NCBI RefSeq assembly: GCF_000230995.2
Contig: NC_019973.1
Span: 1,178,001 to 1,242,000, forward strand
Direction: 5' to 3'
Source: Mesorhizobium australicum WSM2073
Lineage (GTDB): Bacteria; Pseudomonadota; Alphaproteobacteria; Rhizobiales; Rhizobiaceae
Length of the DNA: 64,000 nt
The translations under genes were made by a program, and so were the position numbers. Each line of letters starts with the position of its first letter. Position 1 is the first letter of the stretch. The notes under the pieces are model-generated. The model had not been told where the DNA came from. It searched no databases and worked only from the letters and a program-made list of their open reading frames with translations. Shown here piece after piece: positions 1 to 9,807 of this stretch.

Positions 1-11
1 TATCGTTGAGC

Positions 12-1532
12 ATGGCTGCAGGCGACACGGACATCATCAGACCGGACGGCGCCGAAAACCAATTCGGCGCCGCCAGTGTTGACATCGTAAGACTTGACGG
101 TGCCGAAAAGCATTTCGGCGCCGTCAGGGCGCTGGGCGGGGTGGATTTCCATGTCGGGCCCGGCGAGTGCGTCGGCCTCGTCGGCCATAACGGCGCCGGC
201 AAGTCGACGCTGATGCACATGGTGGCCGGGACCTCGACGCCCGACAGCGGCACGATCACCGTGCATGGCGGCATCGAGGACAACTACTCGGTGTCGCGGG
301 CGCAGCAGCGCGGCATACGCTGCGTGTTCCAGGAACTGTCGCTGTGCCCCAATCTCAGCGTCGCCGAAAACACGCGTATCAACCATGCGTCGCTTTCCGG
401 CTTCGGCTGGCGGCGCAAGGCGGCAGAGCTGATCGCCGCCAAGCTGGACGAAATCTTTCCGGACCATGGCATCTCGGCCTGGGACATTGTCGGCGATCTG
501 TCGATCGGCCGGCGCCAGATGGTCGAGGTGGCGCGTGCCTTCACCGTGACGCACGACCGGCTCGACCTGGTCATCCTCGACGAACCGACCTCGTCGCTCG
601 ACGCGCACACATCGGGCCAGTTGCTGGCCTTCGTGCGCCGCTTCGTCGCTGGTGGCAAAAGCTGCATCCTGATCTCGCACGTGCTGGGCGAGGTGCTGCG
701 GAACGCCGACCGGATCGTGGTGATGCGCGACGGCAAGGTGGTGGCGTCGGACGCGGCTGGTGCCTTTGATCGCGACCGGCTGGTAGCCGTGATGGGCGGA
801 GCCGAGGCGCGTGCGAAGACCGCCGCGCAGGCCGCCGCCGCCAAGACAGGCGCCAATCCGCTGCGCGTGCGGGCGCGGCCGGCCGGACAGGCGGATGGCA
901 AGGACCTCGTCGCGCGCGCGGGCGAGATCATCGGCCTTGCCGGGCTGGCCGGTCACGGACAGACCGACTTGCTGCTGCGCATCTTTGATGCCGCCGCACG
1001 CGCCAAGACCGGCATCGAGGTGACGGCGCCGGTGGCCCTGGTGGCAGGCGACCGCCAGTCCGATAGCATTTTCCCGCAATGGTCGATTGCCGAAAACATC
1101 GGCATCCGCTCGCTGGCGCGCTTGCGCAACGGGCTGTTGATTTCACCCCAGCGTGAGGCCGAATTGGCCGCGTTCTGGCAGAAGAAGATCGGCATCCGCA
1201 CGCCTGACATGAACAACAATATTTTCTCGCTGTCGGGCGGCAACCAGCAGAAAGCGCTGTTCGCCAGGGCGCTCGGCTCCGATGCCCAGATCGTGCTGAT
1301 GGACGACCCGATGCGCGGCGTCGACATCGGTACCAAGCTGGAGGTCTACGATCTCGTGCGCGAGGAGGCGGGCCGCGGACGCACCTTCCTCTGGTACACG
1401 ACCGAAACCGAAGAGCTCGACAATTGCGACCACATCTATGTCTTCAAGAACGGCCGCATCGTCGCCAATCTGACGCGCGACGAGCTGACCGAAGAGAAGA
1501 TCATCCAGTCCTCCTTCGGCGATGCGGCCTGA
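12..1532 (+). CDS. Sugar ABC transporter, double ATPase subunit (RbsA/XylG type)
   Basis: Cytoplasmic ATPase with two fused ABC domains, energising uptake of a pentose-type sugar through the two permeases that follow. The first domain has a full Walker A (GHNGAGKST, about residues 58-66), a diverged signature (LSIGRRQ) and Walker B with [10 protein letters not shown]. The second has a degenerate Walker A (GLAGHGQTD, no GKST) but a good signature LSGGNQQK and MDDPMRGVD, as is usual in this family. Length, about 506 residues, is normal. I start at ATG 12; TTG 6 or a start before the window cannot be excluded. The N-terminus carries a diverged tandem duplication (see findings). The binding protein is presumably upstream of the window. 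Confidence 0.9.
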   Translation: MAAGDTDIIRPDGAENQFGAASVDIVRLDGAEKHFGAVRALGGVDFHVGPGECVGLVGHNGAGKSTLMHMVAGTSTPDSGTITVHGGIEDNYSVSRAQQRGIRCVFQELSLCPNLSVAENTRINHASLSGFGWRRKAAELIAAKLDEIFPDHGISAWDIVGDLSIGRRQMVEVARAFTVTHDRLDLVILDEPTSSLDAHTSGQLLAFVRRFVAGGKSCILISHVLGEVLRNADRIVVMRDGKVVASDAAGAFDRDRLVAVMGGAEARAKTAAQAAAAKTGANPLRVRARPAGQADGKDLVARAGEIIGLAGLAGHGQTDLLLRIFDAAARAKTGIEVTAPVALVAGDRQSDSIFPQWSIAENIGIRSLARLRNGLLISPQREAELAAFWQKKIGIRTPDMNNNIFSLSGGNQQKALFARALGSDAQIVLMDDPMRGVDIGTKLEVYDLVREEAGRGRTFLWYTTETEELDNCDHIYVFKNGRIVANLTRDELTEEKIIQSSFGDAA

Positions 1533-2514
1533 GATGACGGCGACGCCAATCGACAATGGCTTCAAGGGATCGGCGGCACGCAACGCGGCGGCGCGGGCGC
1601 GGCTGTTGCGCGGCCTGCTGCCCGCGCTATCGCTGGCGCTGGTGTTGCTCGCGATCGCCTGGCTCAATCCGCGCGCCATCAGCTATTTCGGCTTCAGCCT
1701 GATGTTGAACCTGGCGATTCCGATCGCGCTGGCGACGATCGCGCAGATGTTCGTCATCGCCGGCAACGAGCTTGATCTCTCGATCGGCACCTTTGTCGGT
1801 TTTGTCGGTTGCGTCACCGCGACCTGGCTTAAGGATGCGCCGCTCATCGGCATCCTCATTCTCGCCGGATCGATCGGCATTTATGCGCTGCTCGGCGCGC
1901 TGATCCATCTGCGCAACCTGCCCTCAATCGTGGTGACGCTCGGCATGAGCTTCGTCTGGCAGGGCCTCGCCATTCTCGTCCTGCCAAAACCGGGCGGCAA
2001 GGCGCCGGACTGGCTGCTGGCGATCATGTCGTTCAAGCCGCCTTTCATTCCGTTTCCGATCATCGCCGCGCTGCTGATCGCGGCGGTCGTGCATTTCGGC
2101 CTGATGCGTACCTCCTACGGGGTGATCCTGCGCGGCTCGGGCGGCAATCCGGCGGCGCTCAAGCGCGCCGGCTGGTCGCTGCTCAAGACCAAGATCGTGC
2201 TGTTTGCGCTGGCCGGCCTGTTCGGCGTGCTGTCGGGCATGGCGCTGATCGGCATCACCACCTCGGCTGACGCCAATATCGGCAATGGTTACACGCTGCT
2301 GGCCATCGCCGGCGTCATCCTCGGCGGCGGCGAGTTCGTCGGCGGCCGGGTCTCGCCGATCGGCGCAGTCATCGGCGCGCTGACGCTGGCGCTGGCCGCC
2401 TCGCCGCTCCTCACCTTCATGCACATTCCGCCCGACTGGCAGGTGGCCGCCAACGGCGCCATCCTGATCATCGTGCTTGCGGCGCGGGTGCTGATCAGCC
2501 GCAGGGAAAGGTGA
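1522..2514 (+). CDS. Sugar ABC transporter permease (RbsC type)
   Basis: Inner-membrane permease of a ribose/xylose-type importer (branched-chain permease superfamily). It is hydrophobic throughout with several membrane spans, and contains the family-typical stretch [11 protein letters not shown] after the third span region and [16 protein letters not shown] near the C-terminus. Length of 330 residues is normal. It overlaps the end of the ATPase gene by 11 bases if ATG 1522 is used; ATG 1534 is the alternative and neither has a convincing ribosome site, which suggests translational coupling. The cytoplasmic N-terminal tail is rich in Arg and Ala. Substrate cannot be read from the sequence. 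Confidence 0.88.
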   Translation: MRPEMTATPIDNGFKGSAARNAAARARLLRGLLPALSLALVLLAIAWLNPRAISYFGFSLMLNLAIPIALATIAQMFVIAGNELDLSIGTFVGFVGCVTATWLKDAPLIGILILAGSIGIYALLGALIHLRNLPSIVVTLGMSFVWQGLAILVLPKPGGKAPDWLLAIMSFKPPFIPFPIIAALLIAAVVHFGLMRTSYGVILRGSGGNPAALKRAGWSLLKTKIVLFALAGLFGVLSGMALIGITTSADANIGNGYTLLAIAGVILGGGEFVGGRVSPIGAVIGALTLALAASPLLTFMHIPPDWQVAANGAILIIVLAARVLISRRER

Positions 2515-2517
2515 GCG

Positions 2518-3465
2518 ATGGCTTCGCTGAAAACCCTGCTCACAAAACCCTGGATCTGGTCGTTTGTCGGTGCGCTGCTGGTGTGGTTGGCGACGATCGC
2601 CTTCACCGGGGGCTATGGCGGCGGCGGCATGGTCACGGCGGCATTGTCGCTTGCCGTGTTCACCGTCATCGTCGGCGTCGGCCAGATGTTCGTCATTACG
2701 CTTGGACCTGGCAATGTCGACCTGTCGCTGCCGGCCAATATCGGCCTCGCCAGCGCGGTCGCCATGAAGGTGATGGGCGGCAGCGATGCCATGATCCTGG
2801 TCGGATTGCTGGCGGCGCTCGCCTGTGGCGCCGCGATCGGGACCATCAACTATCTCTTGATCTGGGCGCTGCGCATTCCGCCGATCATCGCCACGCTGTC
2901 GGCGAGCTTCATCATCCAGTCGGTCGACATCAGCTATGGGCGCGGACTGCAGATCAAGCCGCCGCCTGGCTTCGCCGATTTCACCAACTGGCAGGTGCTG
3001 GGCGTGCCCGTGCTGGCGATCCTCACTGTGCTGTTCACCATCGGTGCGGCCATCGCCTTGCAGCGCATGATCTATGGCCGCTCGGTGCTGGCGATCGGCC
3101 AGAACATCCGCGCCGCCTGGCTCGCCGGCGTCAATGTCGGGCGGATCCGTTTTCTCACCTATACGCTGTCGGGCGCGCTCGGCGGCATCGATGGCGCGCT
3201 GCTCGCCGGTTATTTCCGCGGCGCCAATGTCGACATCGGCAACGAATACCTGCTCGCTTCGATCGCCGTGGTCGTCATCGGCGGCACGTCGGTGGCGGGC
3301 GGCAAGGCGAATGTGCCGGGCGTCTGGGGCGCGGCGCTGTTCCTGGTGCTGCTGCTCACCATGCTCAACACATTCGGCGTCAGCGCCGGGGTGCGTCTCC
3401 TGCTGACCGGGCTTATCATCGTAGGGGTGATTACGGCTGCGGGCGGCGAGAAGGCGGTGCGCTGA
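2518..3465 (+). CDS. Second sugar ABC transporter permease (RbsC type)
   Basis: Partner permease of the preceding one, 315 residues, strongly hydrophobic with the same family features (GPGNVDLSLPANIG and VVVIGGTSVAGGK). It begins three bases after the stop of the first permease, with an AGGGAAAGG ribosome site just ahead of ATG 2518. Two different permeases plus a double ATPase suggest a heterodimeric channel. The sugar carried is unknown. A longer open frame in another phase starting at 2511 has the composition of a shadow and was rejected. Confidence 0.88.
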   Translation: MASLKTLLTKPWIWSFVGALLVWLATIAFTGGYGGGGMVTAALSLAVFTVIVGVGQMFVITLGPGNVDLSLPANIGLASAVAMKVMGGSDAMILVGLLAALACGAAIGTINYLLIWALRIPPIIATLSASFIIQSVDISYGRGLQIKPPPGFADFTNWQVLGVPVLAILTVLFTIGAAIALQRMIYGRSVLAIGQNIRAAWLAGVNVGRIRFLTYTLSGALGGIDGALLAGYFRGANVDIGNEYLLASIAVVVIGGTSVAGGKANVPGVWGAALFLVLLLTMLNTFGVSAGVRLLLTGLIIVGVITAAGGEKAVR

Positions 3466-3584
3466 CCGCAACGTCTCCGGCGCGACCGCAGCCTATCCGC
3501 CAACCATTGGACCAGCCGGTTCCCATTCGCGGCGTGGCCTTGTAAACCGGTCCCCGATCTCAGTCGGTCTTGGGAGGCCCCCAC

Positions 3585-5645
3585 TTGTCCAGTTCTGTCA
3601 GCGTCGCGAACGAGGGTGGCGTCGCCATCGTCACCATCGACAATCCGCCGGTAAACGCGCTGAGTTTCCACGTCCGCGAACCGCTGATGCAGGCTCTGGT
3701 CGCTTTGCGCGATGACGCATCGGTCGCGGCCATCGTCATCGCTTGCGCCGGCCGGACCTTCGTTGCCGGCGCCGACATCACCGAATTCGGCAAGCCGATG
3801 CAGCAGCCGGAATTGCGCGCCATCGTGGCTGTGCTGGAAGCCATCGCCAGGCCAACGGTCGCCGCCATCCACGGTACCGCGCTCGGCGGCGGGCTGGAAT
3901 TGGCGCTCGGCTGCCATTTCCGCGTTGCCGATCAAGGCGCCAGGCTCGGCCTGCCCGAGGTGAAGCTCGGCATCCTGCCCGGTGGCGGCGGCACGGTGCG
4001 GCTGCCACGCTTGGTTGGCGCAGCCAAGGCATTGAAGATGATCGTTTCCGGTACACCGATCGGTGCCGATGAGGCTTACGGCGCCGGCCTGGTGGATGCC
4101 GTTTTCGAAGGCGATCTGACCACCCACGCCGTGAATTTCGCCCGCGAAATGGCCCGCAAGGGCGGTCCGTTCCCGCCGGTGCGCGACCGCGACGACGTCC
4201 TGAAGGAGACCGACCTTGCCGCCTTCGATGCGGAGGCCGCGGATCTTGCCCGCAAAGCGCGTGGCCTCGAAGCGCCAATCGCCTGTGCGCGGGCGGTGCG
4301 CAATGCCGTCACGCTGCCCTTCGACGAGGCGCTGGCGGAGGAGCGGGCGCTGTTCGTCAAGCTTGTCGCCAGCGACCAGTCGCGCGCCCAACGGCACCTG
4401 TTTTTCGCCGAACGCGAGGCGGCCAAGCTTCCCGGCAAGGACGTCGTCAAGCGCAGGATCGCCCGCGTCGGCGTCATCGGCGCCGGCACGATGGGCGGCG
4501 GCATTGCCATGGCCTTCGCCAATGGCGGCTTTCCCGTCACCTTGCTGGAAACCAGCCAGGAGGCGCTGCGGCGCGGGTTGGCGACGATCGAGAAGAATTA
4601 CACCGTCTCGGTTGCACGCGGCTCCTTGAGCGAGGATGCCAAGCGGCAGCGGCTCGCCCAGTTCAAAGGCACGATCGATCATGCCGATCTCGCCGATTGC
4701 GACCTGATCGTCGAGGCAGCGTTCGAGGACATGGCGGTCAAGAAAGAAATCTTCGGGAAGCTCGACGCGGTGGCGAGGCCGGGCGCCATCCTCGCCACCA
4801 ACACCTCTTATCTCGACATCGACGAAATCGCCGCCTCGACCTCGCGGCCGCAGGATGTGCTCGGCCTGCATTTCTTCTCGCCGGCCAACGTCATGAAACT
4901 GCTGGAGATCGTGCGCGCCGAAAAAACGGCGCCCGATGCGCTGGCGACCGTGATTGACCTTGCGCGCCGGATCGGCAAGGTGGCTGTCGTCGTCGGCGTC
5001 TGTCACGGCTTCGTCGGCAACCGTATGCTGGCCGTGCGCGGCTCGGAATCCGAGGCGCTGCTGCTCGAAGGCGCGACCCCCAGCCAGATCGACAAGGCGT
5101 TCACCGATTTCGGCTGGCCGATGGGTCCGTTCCAGATGGGCGACCTTGCCGGCCTCGACATCGGCTGGCGAAACCGCAAGGCGCGGGGCCTGACGGCCGT
5201 CATCGCCGACACGCTGTGCGAACAGGGGCGCTTCGGCCAGAAAACCGGCCGTGGCTTCTATCTCTACGAGAACGGTTCGCGCACGCCGGTGCCCGATCCC
5301 GAGGTCGAGGCGCTGATCCGCGACAAGGCGGCGGAAAAGGGCATCGTGCCGCGCACGATAGACGCCGACGAAATCATCGAGCGCACACTCTATCCCCTGG
5401 TCAACGAAGGCGCGAAGATTTTGGAGGAGGGAATCGCGGCCCGTGCGTCCGACATCGATGTCGTCTGGGTCAATGGCTATGGCTTTCCCATCGGCAAGGG
5501 CGGCCCGATGTTCTGGGCCGGCCTCGAAGGCGCGGCCAGGATCGTCGGGCGACTCAGGTATTGGCATGAGCGGACGGGCAAGGATGTTTTCAAACCGGCG
5601 CCCTTGCTCGAGCGGATGGCCAAAACCGACTCGTGGGAAGCCTGA
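3585..5645 (+). CDS. Bifunctional enoyl-CoA hydratase / 3-hydroxyacyl-CoA dehydrogenase
   Basis: Beta-oxidation fusion enzyme of the FadB/FadJ type, 686 residues: hydration of trans-2-enoyl-CoA then NAD-dependent oxidation of the 3-hydroxyacyl-CoA. The N-terminal crotonase domain has the oxyanion region AGADITEFG and both catalytic glutamates (E105 in GGGLELA, E125 in LPEVKLG). The dehydrogenase domain starts with the Rossmann motif GAGTMGGG at 299-306 and has the catalytic His (LGLHFFSP, H429). TTG 3585 is chosen because GGGAGG lies eight bases upstream; the in-frame TTG at 3570 has no such site. No thiolase gene adjoins it, and its link to the upstream sugar transporter is unclear. Confidence 0.92.
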   Translation: MSSSVSVANEGGVAIVTIDNPPVNALSFHVREPLMQALVALRDDASVAAIVIACAGRTFVAGADITEFGKPMQQPELRAIVAVLEAIARPTVAAIHGTALGGGLELALGCHFRVADQGARLGLPEVKLGILPGGGGTVRLPRLVGAAKALKMIVSGTPIGADEAYGAGLVDAVFEGDLTTHAVNFAREMARKGGPFPPVRDRDDVLKETDLAAFDAEAADLARKARGLEAPIACARAVRNAVTLPFDEALAEERALFVKLVASDQSRAQRHLFFAEREAAKLPGKDVVKRRIARVGVIGAGTMGGGIAMAFANGGFPVTLLETSQEALRRGLATIEKNYTVSVARGSLSEDAKRQRLAQFKGTIDHADLADCDLIVEAAFEDMAVKKEIFGKLDAVARPGAILATNTSYLDIDEIAASTSRPQDVLGLHFFSPANVMKLLEIVRAEKTAPDALATVIDLARRIGKVAVVVGVCHGFVGNRMLAVRGSESEALLLEGATPSQIDKAFTDFGWPMGPFQMGDLAGLDIGWRNRKARGLTAVIADTLCEQGRFGQKTGRGFYLYENGSRTPVPDPEVEALIRDKAAEKGIVPRTIDADEIIERTLYPLVNEGAKILEEGIAARASDIDVVWVNGYGFPIGKGGPMFWAGLEGAARIVGRLRYWHERTGKDVFKPAPLLERMAKTDSWEA

Positions 5646-5672
5646 CCCGGGGTAGTCAGCGGCCTGCGGGAA

Positions 5673-6485
5673 TCACCGGATCCGCGCGTCGATGATCTCG
5701 ACGAAGCGGGCGAAAAGGCCGGCCTGCGACTTGATGTTGAGCTTGCGGTAGATGTTGCGGCGATGGACCTTCACGGTTCCCGGCACGATGCGCATGGCCC
5801 TGGCGATCGATTCCGTCGAATGGCCCTGCAGCACCAGGTCGACGACGTGTTTTTCGCGCGGCGTCAGCGACAGGCTTTTCCAGATATGGGCGCGGTCGAA
5901 CTCGTTGACCTCGGTGATTTCCTCGTCCTGCTTCGTCTCGGCCGGTTCGTCGGCGGGAAGAGTTGGCCAGCGCAGCCTGGTGAAGCTGATCACCGTCGGC
6001 GCCATGTCGCGCAGCAGCCTGGCATCGGCGGTGCCGAACGGACCGGAAGCGCTGAGCCGCATCAGCGACAGCACCAGCGCGTCCTTGCCCGGCAGCGGCA
6101 CGAAGAAGCCGACTTCCTCGGCCAGCCTGGTCTGGCTGTAATAGGAGCGAAAATATTCGCTGGCGTAGAAGCGATCAGGAGCCAGTTCGCGCATGCGCCA
6201 GAACCCTTCCTTGCGCTCGACCGCCGCGTGATGGAAGGGGTCGAGCAGATAGGGGCCTTCCTGATAGAGCGCGACGAAGACGTGGCTTTCGGCCGGCGTG
6301 AAGGTCTCGAACAGCAGTGGCGGGCGCGCGGCACCCCGATAGCCGAAGATCACGCAATGGTCGAAGCCGACATGCTGCCGCAGCCAATCGACCATCGCTT
6401 GGCCGAAGAGATCGCCGCTCGTCTCCCGCGTCGCCGCGACAAGCGTCGCGAGCCGGCTGTATTCGTCGCTGCGGGAAGCGCTCAA
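5673..6485 (-). CDS. LuxR-family transcriptional regulator
   Basis: DNA-binding regulator of 270 residues. The C-terminal 60 residues form a GerE/LuxR helix-turn-helix (LTPREKHVVDLVLQG, then IARAMRIVPGTVKVHRRNI and YRKLNIKSQ). The N-terminal two thirds look like a sensory domain of GAF or autoinducer-binding type, but I see no motif that identifies a ligand, and no response-regulator receiver. TTG 6485 is the start, preceded by an AAGGGGG ribosome site. It is divergent from the polyamine-type transporter operon, so it probably controls that operon and itself through the dyad at 6519-6540. Confidence 0.85.
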   Translation of the reverse strand: MSASRSDEYSRLATLVAATRETSGDLFGQAMVDWLRQHVGFDHCVIFGYRGAARPPLLFETFTPAESHVFVALYQEGPYLLDPFHHAAVERKEGFWRMRELAPDRFYASEYFRSYYSQTRLAEEVGFFVPLPGKDALVLSLMRLSASGPFGTADARLLRDMAPTVISFTRLRWPTLPADEPAETKQDEEITEVNEFDRAHIWKSLSLTPREKHVVDLVLQGHSTESIARAMRIVPGTVKVHRRNIYRKLNIKSQAGLFARFVEIIDARIR

Positions 6486-6518
6486 TCCAGTACCCCCTTA
6501 AACGGGAAAATAGATCAG

Positions 6519-6540
6519 ATATACCACCTGCGAGGTATAT
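6519..6540. promoter_or_regulatory. Inverted repeat in the LuxR/ABC divergent promoter region
   Basis: Two perfect 7-base arms, ATATACC and GGTATAT, are separated by eight bases in the 114-bp gap between the LuxR-type gene and the transporter ATPase gene. A 22-bp dyad in this place is what a dimeric LuxR-type protein would bind. Its role as operator is inferred from position only. Confidence 0.5.
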
Positions 6541-6599
6541 ACTAGCTGCCATTAGCTCTGGTAGCGTCTTGAAATCGCATCGTCCTGGAGCCCGCAGCC

Positions 6600-7736
6600 T
6601 TGACCGCAGTGCCCGACATCGAATTTCGCGGCGTCGCCAAGCGCTATGGCGCGGTGACCGCGGTCAGCGGCATCGACCTTGCCGTGCCGCCCTCCGCCTT
6701 CGTTGCGCTGCTTGGACCGTCCGGCTGCGGCAAGACCACCTGCCTGCGCATGATCGGCGGGTTCGAACAGCCGAGCGAAGGCCAGGTGTTCATCCGTGGC
6801 CAGGACATGGCCGGCACGCCGCCCTACCGACGGCCTGTCAACATGGTGTTCCAGCAATACGCGCTGTTTCCGCATCTCGATGTCGAAGCCAACGTTTCCT
6901 ACGGGCTGCGCCAGGCAAGGCCACGGCTGTCGTCGCGCGATATCGGCCGGCGGGCTGGCGAAGCGCTCGAAATGGTGCGGCTCGCCGGCTATGGCGGCCG
7001 CAAGATCCACGAACTGTCCGGCGGCCAGCAGCAGCGTGTCGCGCTGGCGCGTGCATTGGTCAACAAGCCGGCGGTGCTGCTGCTCGACGAACCGCTTGCG
7101 GCGCTGGACAAGAAGCTGCGCACCGACATGCAGATCGAGCTGCAGAACCTGCAGCGCGAGATCGGCATCACCTTCGTGCTGGTGACCCACGACCAGGAGG
7201 AAGCGCTGTCGATGAGCGATTTCGTCTGCGTCATGAATGGCGGGCGCATCGTCCAGCTCGGCCAGCCGAGCGAGATCTATGACGAGCCGGCCGACCTGTT
7301 CGTCGCCGATTTCGTCGGCAAGACCAATCTGTTGAGCGGCACCGTCGCCGGGCACACGGGCGACCTGGTGGACGTGGCGCTGGCGGACGGCACTGTGGTC
7401 GCGGCGCGCAAGCGAACCGCGCTTCGACAAGGCGAGACCGTCTCGGTCAGTCTGCGTCCCGAATCACTCAGCCTTGGCGCTCCCGAAAGCGGTCCGCTCA
7501 AAGGCATCGTCCGTAACCGGATATTCCTCGGCTCGACCGCGGAATACGCGATCGAAGTGCAGGGCATCGGCACTTTGCTCGCCAAGGCTGATCACCTGAT
7601 CGGCCAAGGCAATCTCTTCAAGCCGGGTGAACCCGTCGCCATCGGCTATGCCATGGGAACGCCGCTGGCGTTTCCGGAAACCAAGAACAACGGGACCAAC
7701 CAGAGGGTAAACAAACATGTCGAAATCATATCGTGA
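6600..7736 (+). CDS. Polyamine-type ABC transporter ATPase (PotA/PotG family)
   Basis: ATPase subunit of a spermidine/putrescine-type importer, 378 residues. It has Walker A GPSGCGKTT, the Q-loop in VFQQYALFPH, signature LSGGQQQRVALARA, Walker B LLLDEPLAALD and H-loop VTHDQEEALSMSD, followed by a C-terminal TOBE-like regulatory region with SVSLRPESL. TTG 6600 is used, with CTGGAG upstream; GTG 6609 is an alternative. The end of the gene overlaps the start of the binding-protein gene by 20 bases. It is the first gene of a four-gene transporter operon running to 10619. Confidence 0.88.
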   Translation: MTAVPDIEFRGVAKRYGAVTAVSGIDLAVPPSAFVALLGPSGCGKTTCLRMIGGFEQPSEGQVFIRGQDMAGTPPYRRPVNMVFQQYALFPHLDVEANVSYGLRQARPRLSSRDIGRRAGEALEMVRLAGYGGRKIHELSGGQQQRVALARALVNKPAVLLLDEPLAALDKKLRTDMQIELQNLQREIGITFVLVTHDQEEALSMSDFVCVMNGGRIVQLGQPSEIYDEPADLFVADFVGKTNLLSGTVAGHTGDLVDVALADGTVVAARKRTALRQGETVSVSLRPESLSLGAPESGPLKGIVRNRIFLGSTAEYAIEVQGIGTLLAKADHLIGQGNLFKPGEPVAIGYAMGTPLAFPETKNNGTNQRVNKHVEIIS

Positions 7737-8880
7737 CGGACTGCCGATAAGCCCCGAGAATTTCGTCGACCAGCTGATGCGCCTGAAGCGCGGCTCGATC
7801 GGCCGCCGCGACTTCCTTGGCCTCACCGGCCTTGGCATCGCAACGGCGGTGATGGCGCGCGAGATCGGCATCATGCCGACCCCTGCCTTCGCCGCCGAAA
7901 GCCTTGGCGACCGCATGTCGATCGCCACCTGGCCGAATTACCATGACCCGCAGACCTTCGAGAACTTCAAGAAGGACACCGGCGTCGCCGTCGAGGTCAA
8001 CGTGTTCGGCTCCAATGAGGAGATGCTGGCCAAGCTGCAGGCCGGCGCCTCGGGCTGGAGCCTGTTCGTGCCGACCAATTATACGATCTCGACCTACAAG
8101 AAGCTCGGCATCATCGAGCCGCTGGAGATGGCGAAGCTGCCGAATTTCGACGGCACCCAGGAAGATCCGCGCTTCACCTCCGAGGGCACGATCGACAAGG
8201 TGATCTACGCCGTGCCGAAGAACTGGGGCACCACGGGCTTTGCAGTGAACACCAAGAAGCTGACCAAGCCGATGACGAGCTGGAAGGAGTTCTGGGATAC
8301 CGCCATGGCCGAGGGCGATGGCCGCACCATGGTGCACGACTACCAGCTCACCACCATCGGCAACGCGCTGAAATATTACGGCTATTCGTTCAATTCGCTG
8401 AAGCAGGACGAGCTCGCCAAGGCAGAGGAACTGCTGCTGAAGGTCAAGCCGCATCTGTTCGCCGTCTCGTCCGATTACCAGCCGGGTATGCGTGCGGGCG
8501 ACGCGTGGATGACGATGTGCTGGACCAATGACGGTGCGCAGCTGCATCGCGACATTCCCGAGATCGCCTACGTGCTGGGCAAGGAAGGCGGCGAGATCTG
8601 GACCGATTTTTATGCCATCCCGAAGGACGCGCCGAACAAGCCCGCCGGTTACGCGCTGCTCAACTATCTGATGAACCCGCAGGTCGCGGTGAAGGAGCAC
8701 CTCGCCAACGGCGCGCCTTCGACGGATGCGCGCGTCAACAAGCTGCTGCCCAAGGAAGTGCTCGACAATCCGATCCTCTATCCGGCGGCGGAGCTGTTGA
8801 CGCCGCTCGAATTCGGCGCGGCGGCAACGCTGACCGACCCGGGCCGTGCCGAACTGATGGCGCGCTTCAAATCGGCTTGA
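7717..8880 (+). CDS. Polyamine-type periplasmic binding protein, Tat-exported
   Basis: Extracellular solute-binding protein of the PotD/PotF family, 387 residues. The N-terminus carries a twin-arginine export signal (GRRDFLGLTGLG at about residues 29-40) followed by a hydrophobic stretch ending near AFAAES. The mature protein begins with the family-typical region MSIATWPNYHDPQTFENF and has the open-lobe segment VPTNYTISTYKKLG. An AGAGGG ribosome site precedes ATG 7717. A polyamine or a similar cationic amine is the likely ligand; the downstream ligase and amine oxidase support this, but ligand residues were not mapped. Confidence 0.87.
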   Translation: MSKSYRDGLPISPENFVDQLMRLKRGSIGRRDFLGLTGLGIATAVMAREIGIMPTPAFAAESLGDRMSIATWPNYHDPQTFENFKKDTGVAVEVNVFGSNEEMLAKLQAGASGWSLFVPTNYTISTYKKLGIIEPLEMAKLPNFDGTQEDPRFTSEGTIDKVIYAVPKNWGTTGFAVNTKKLTKPMTSWKEFWDTAMAEGDGRTMVHDYQLTTIGNALKYYGYSFNSLKQDELAKAEELLLKVKPHLFAVSSDYQPGMRAGDAWMTMCWTNDGAQLHRDIPEIAYVLGKEGGEIWTDFYAIPKDAPNKPAGYALLNYLMNPQVAVKEHLANGAPSTDARVNKLLPKEVLDNPILYPAAELLTPLEFGAAATLTDPGRAELMARFKSA

Positions 8881-8943
8881 GACTGGCCTGGATAAAGACA
8901 ATCGACCGGCGGGCCCATGCTCGCCGGCACCGGGGCGGTTTCG

Positions 8944-9807
8944 ATGCACGGCAACAGATTTCGGCGTAATTTCCTGACCGCCTTGCTGCTCGCGCCGGCG
9001 ACGGCATGGCTGGTGGTCTTCCTGGTGCTGCCATTCATCGCCATCGCCGTGTTCAGCGTCGGCGAGCGGGCGCCCGAGGGCGGCTACCAGGCAGCCTTCA
9101 CGCTGGCGCAGTATGCCAATCTCCCGGCACGGGCGACCGCGTTCTGGAACACGATGGTGCTGGCGCCAGTGGGCGCGCTCGCCTGCCTGCTCGTCGCCTA
9201 TCCCGTCGCTTATTACCTCGCCCTGCGGGCGCCGCAGCGCTGGCGGCTGATCCTGCTCGCGCTGGTCGTCATTCCGTTCTGGACCAGCCTTTTGATGCGG
9301 ACCTATGCCTGGATGTACATTCTGGGTGGACGCGGCATCCCGGCGCTGCTCGCCTTTGCCGGCATCGAGGATGTCAGGTTGATCAACACGCCGGGCGCGG
9401 TCCTGCTCGGCATCGTCTACGGCTATCTGCCGCTGATGATCCTGCCGATCTATGTCAGCCTCGAACGGCTCGACCGAAGGCTGCTGGAGGCCTCCGCCGA
9501 TCTCGGCGCGAGGCCGTTGTCGACCTTTCTCGGCGTGACCCTGAAGCTGTCGCTGCCGGGCGTGATGACCGGCTTCTCGCTGGTCATGATCCTGCTGCTC
9601 GGCGAATACCTGATCCCGACGCTGCTTGGCGGCGGCAAGGTGTTCTTCATCGGCAACGCGCTGGTCGACCTCTTCCTGCAGTCGCGCAACTGGCCGTTCG
9701 GGTCGGCCATCGCGATCACGCTGGTGCTGGTCTCGGTGGTGGTGCTGATTGTCGCCAACCGCATTTCGAACCGCGTTGCGGGCGCTCGCCGGGTGGACCT
9801 CATCTGA
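8944..9807 (+). CDS. Polyamine-type ABC transporter permease (PotB type)
   Basis: Inner-membrane permease of 287 residues with six or so hydrophobic segments and the binding-protein-dependent transport EAA-type loop (LLEASADLGARPLSTF, then LPGVMTG). ATG 8944 is preferred because GGGGCGG lies just upstream; ATG 8917 would add nine residues. The stop overlaps the next start by one base (TGATG), as expected for paired permeases made in equal amounts. Confidence 0.87.
   Translation: MHGNRFRRNFLTALLLAPATAWLVVFLVLPFIAIAVFSVGERAPEGGYQAAFTLAQYANLPARATAFWNTMVLAPVGALACLLVAYPVAYYLALRAPQRWRLILLALVVIPFWTSLLMRTYAWMYILGGRGIPALLAFAGIEDVRLINTPGAVLLGIVYGYLPLMILPIYVSLERLDRRLLEASADLGARPLSTFLGVTLKLSLPGVMTGFSLVMILLLGEYLIPTLLGGGKVFFIGNALVDLFLQSRNWPFGSAIAITLVLVSVVVLIVANRISNRVAGARRVDLI

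Noticed and set aside
1924-3471. Minus-strand open frame of 515 codons
   Set aside because: Antisense to the two sugar permeases; product is almost entirely polar Arg/Asp/Gln/His, as expected for the complement of membrane-protein genes.
2511-3545. Plus-strand open frame of 344 codons over the second sugar permease
   Set aside because: Wrong phase; the permease frame at 2518 has hydrophobic spans and a ribosome site, this one is Arg/His-rich.
3210-5567. Minus-strand open frame of 785 codons
   Set aside because: Antisense to the fused enoyl-CoA hydratase/dehydrogenase and the preceding permease; no domain, composition typical of GC-rich shadows.
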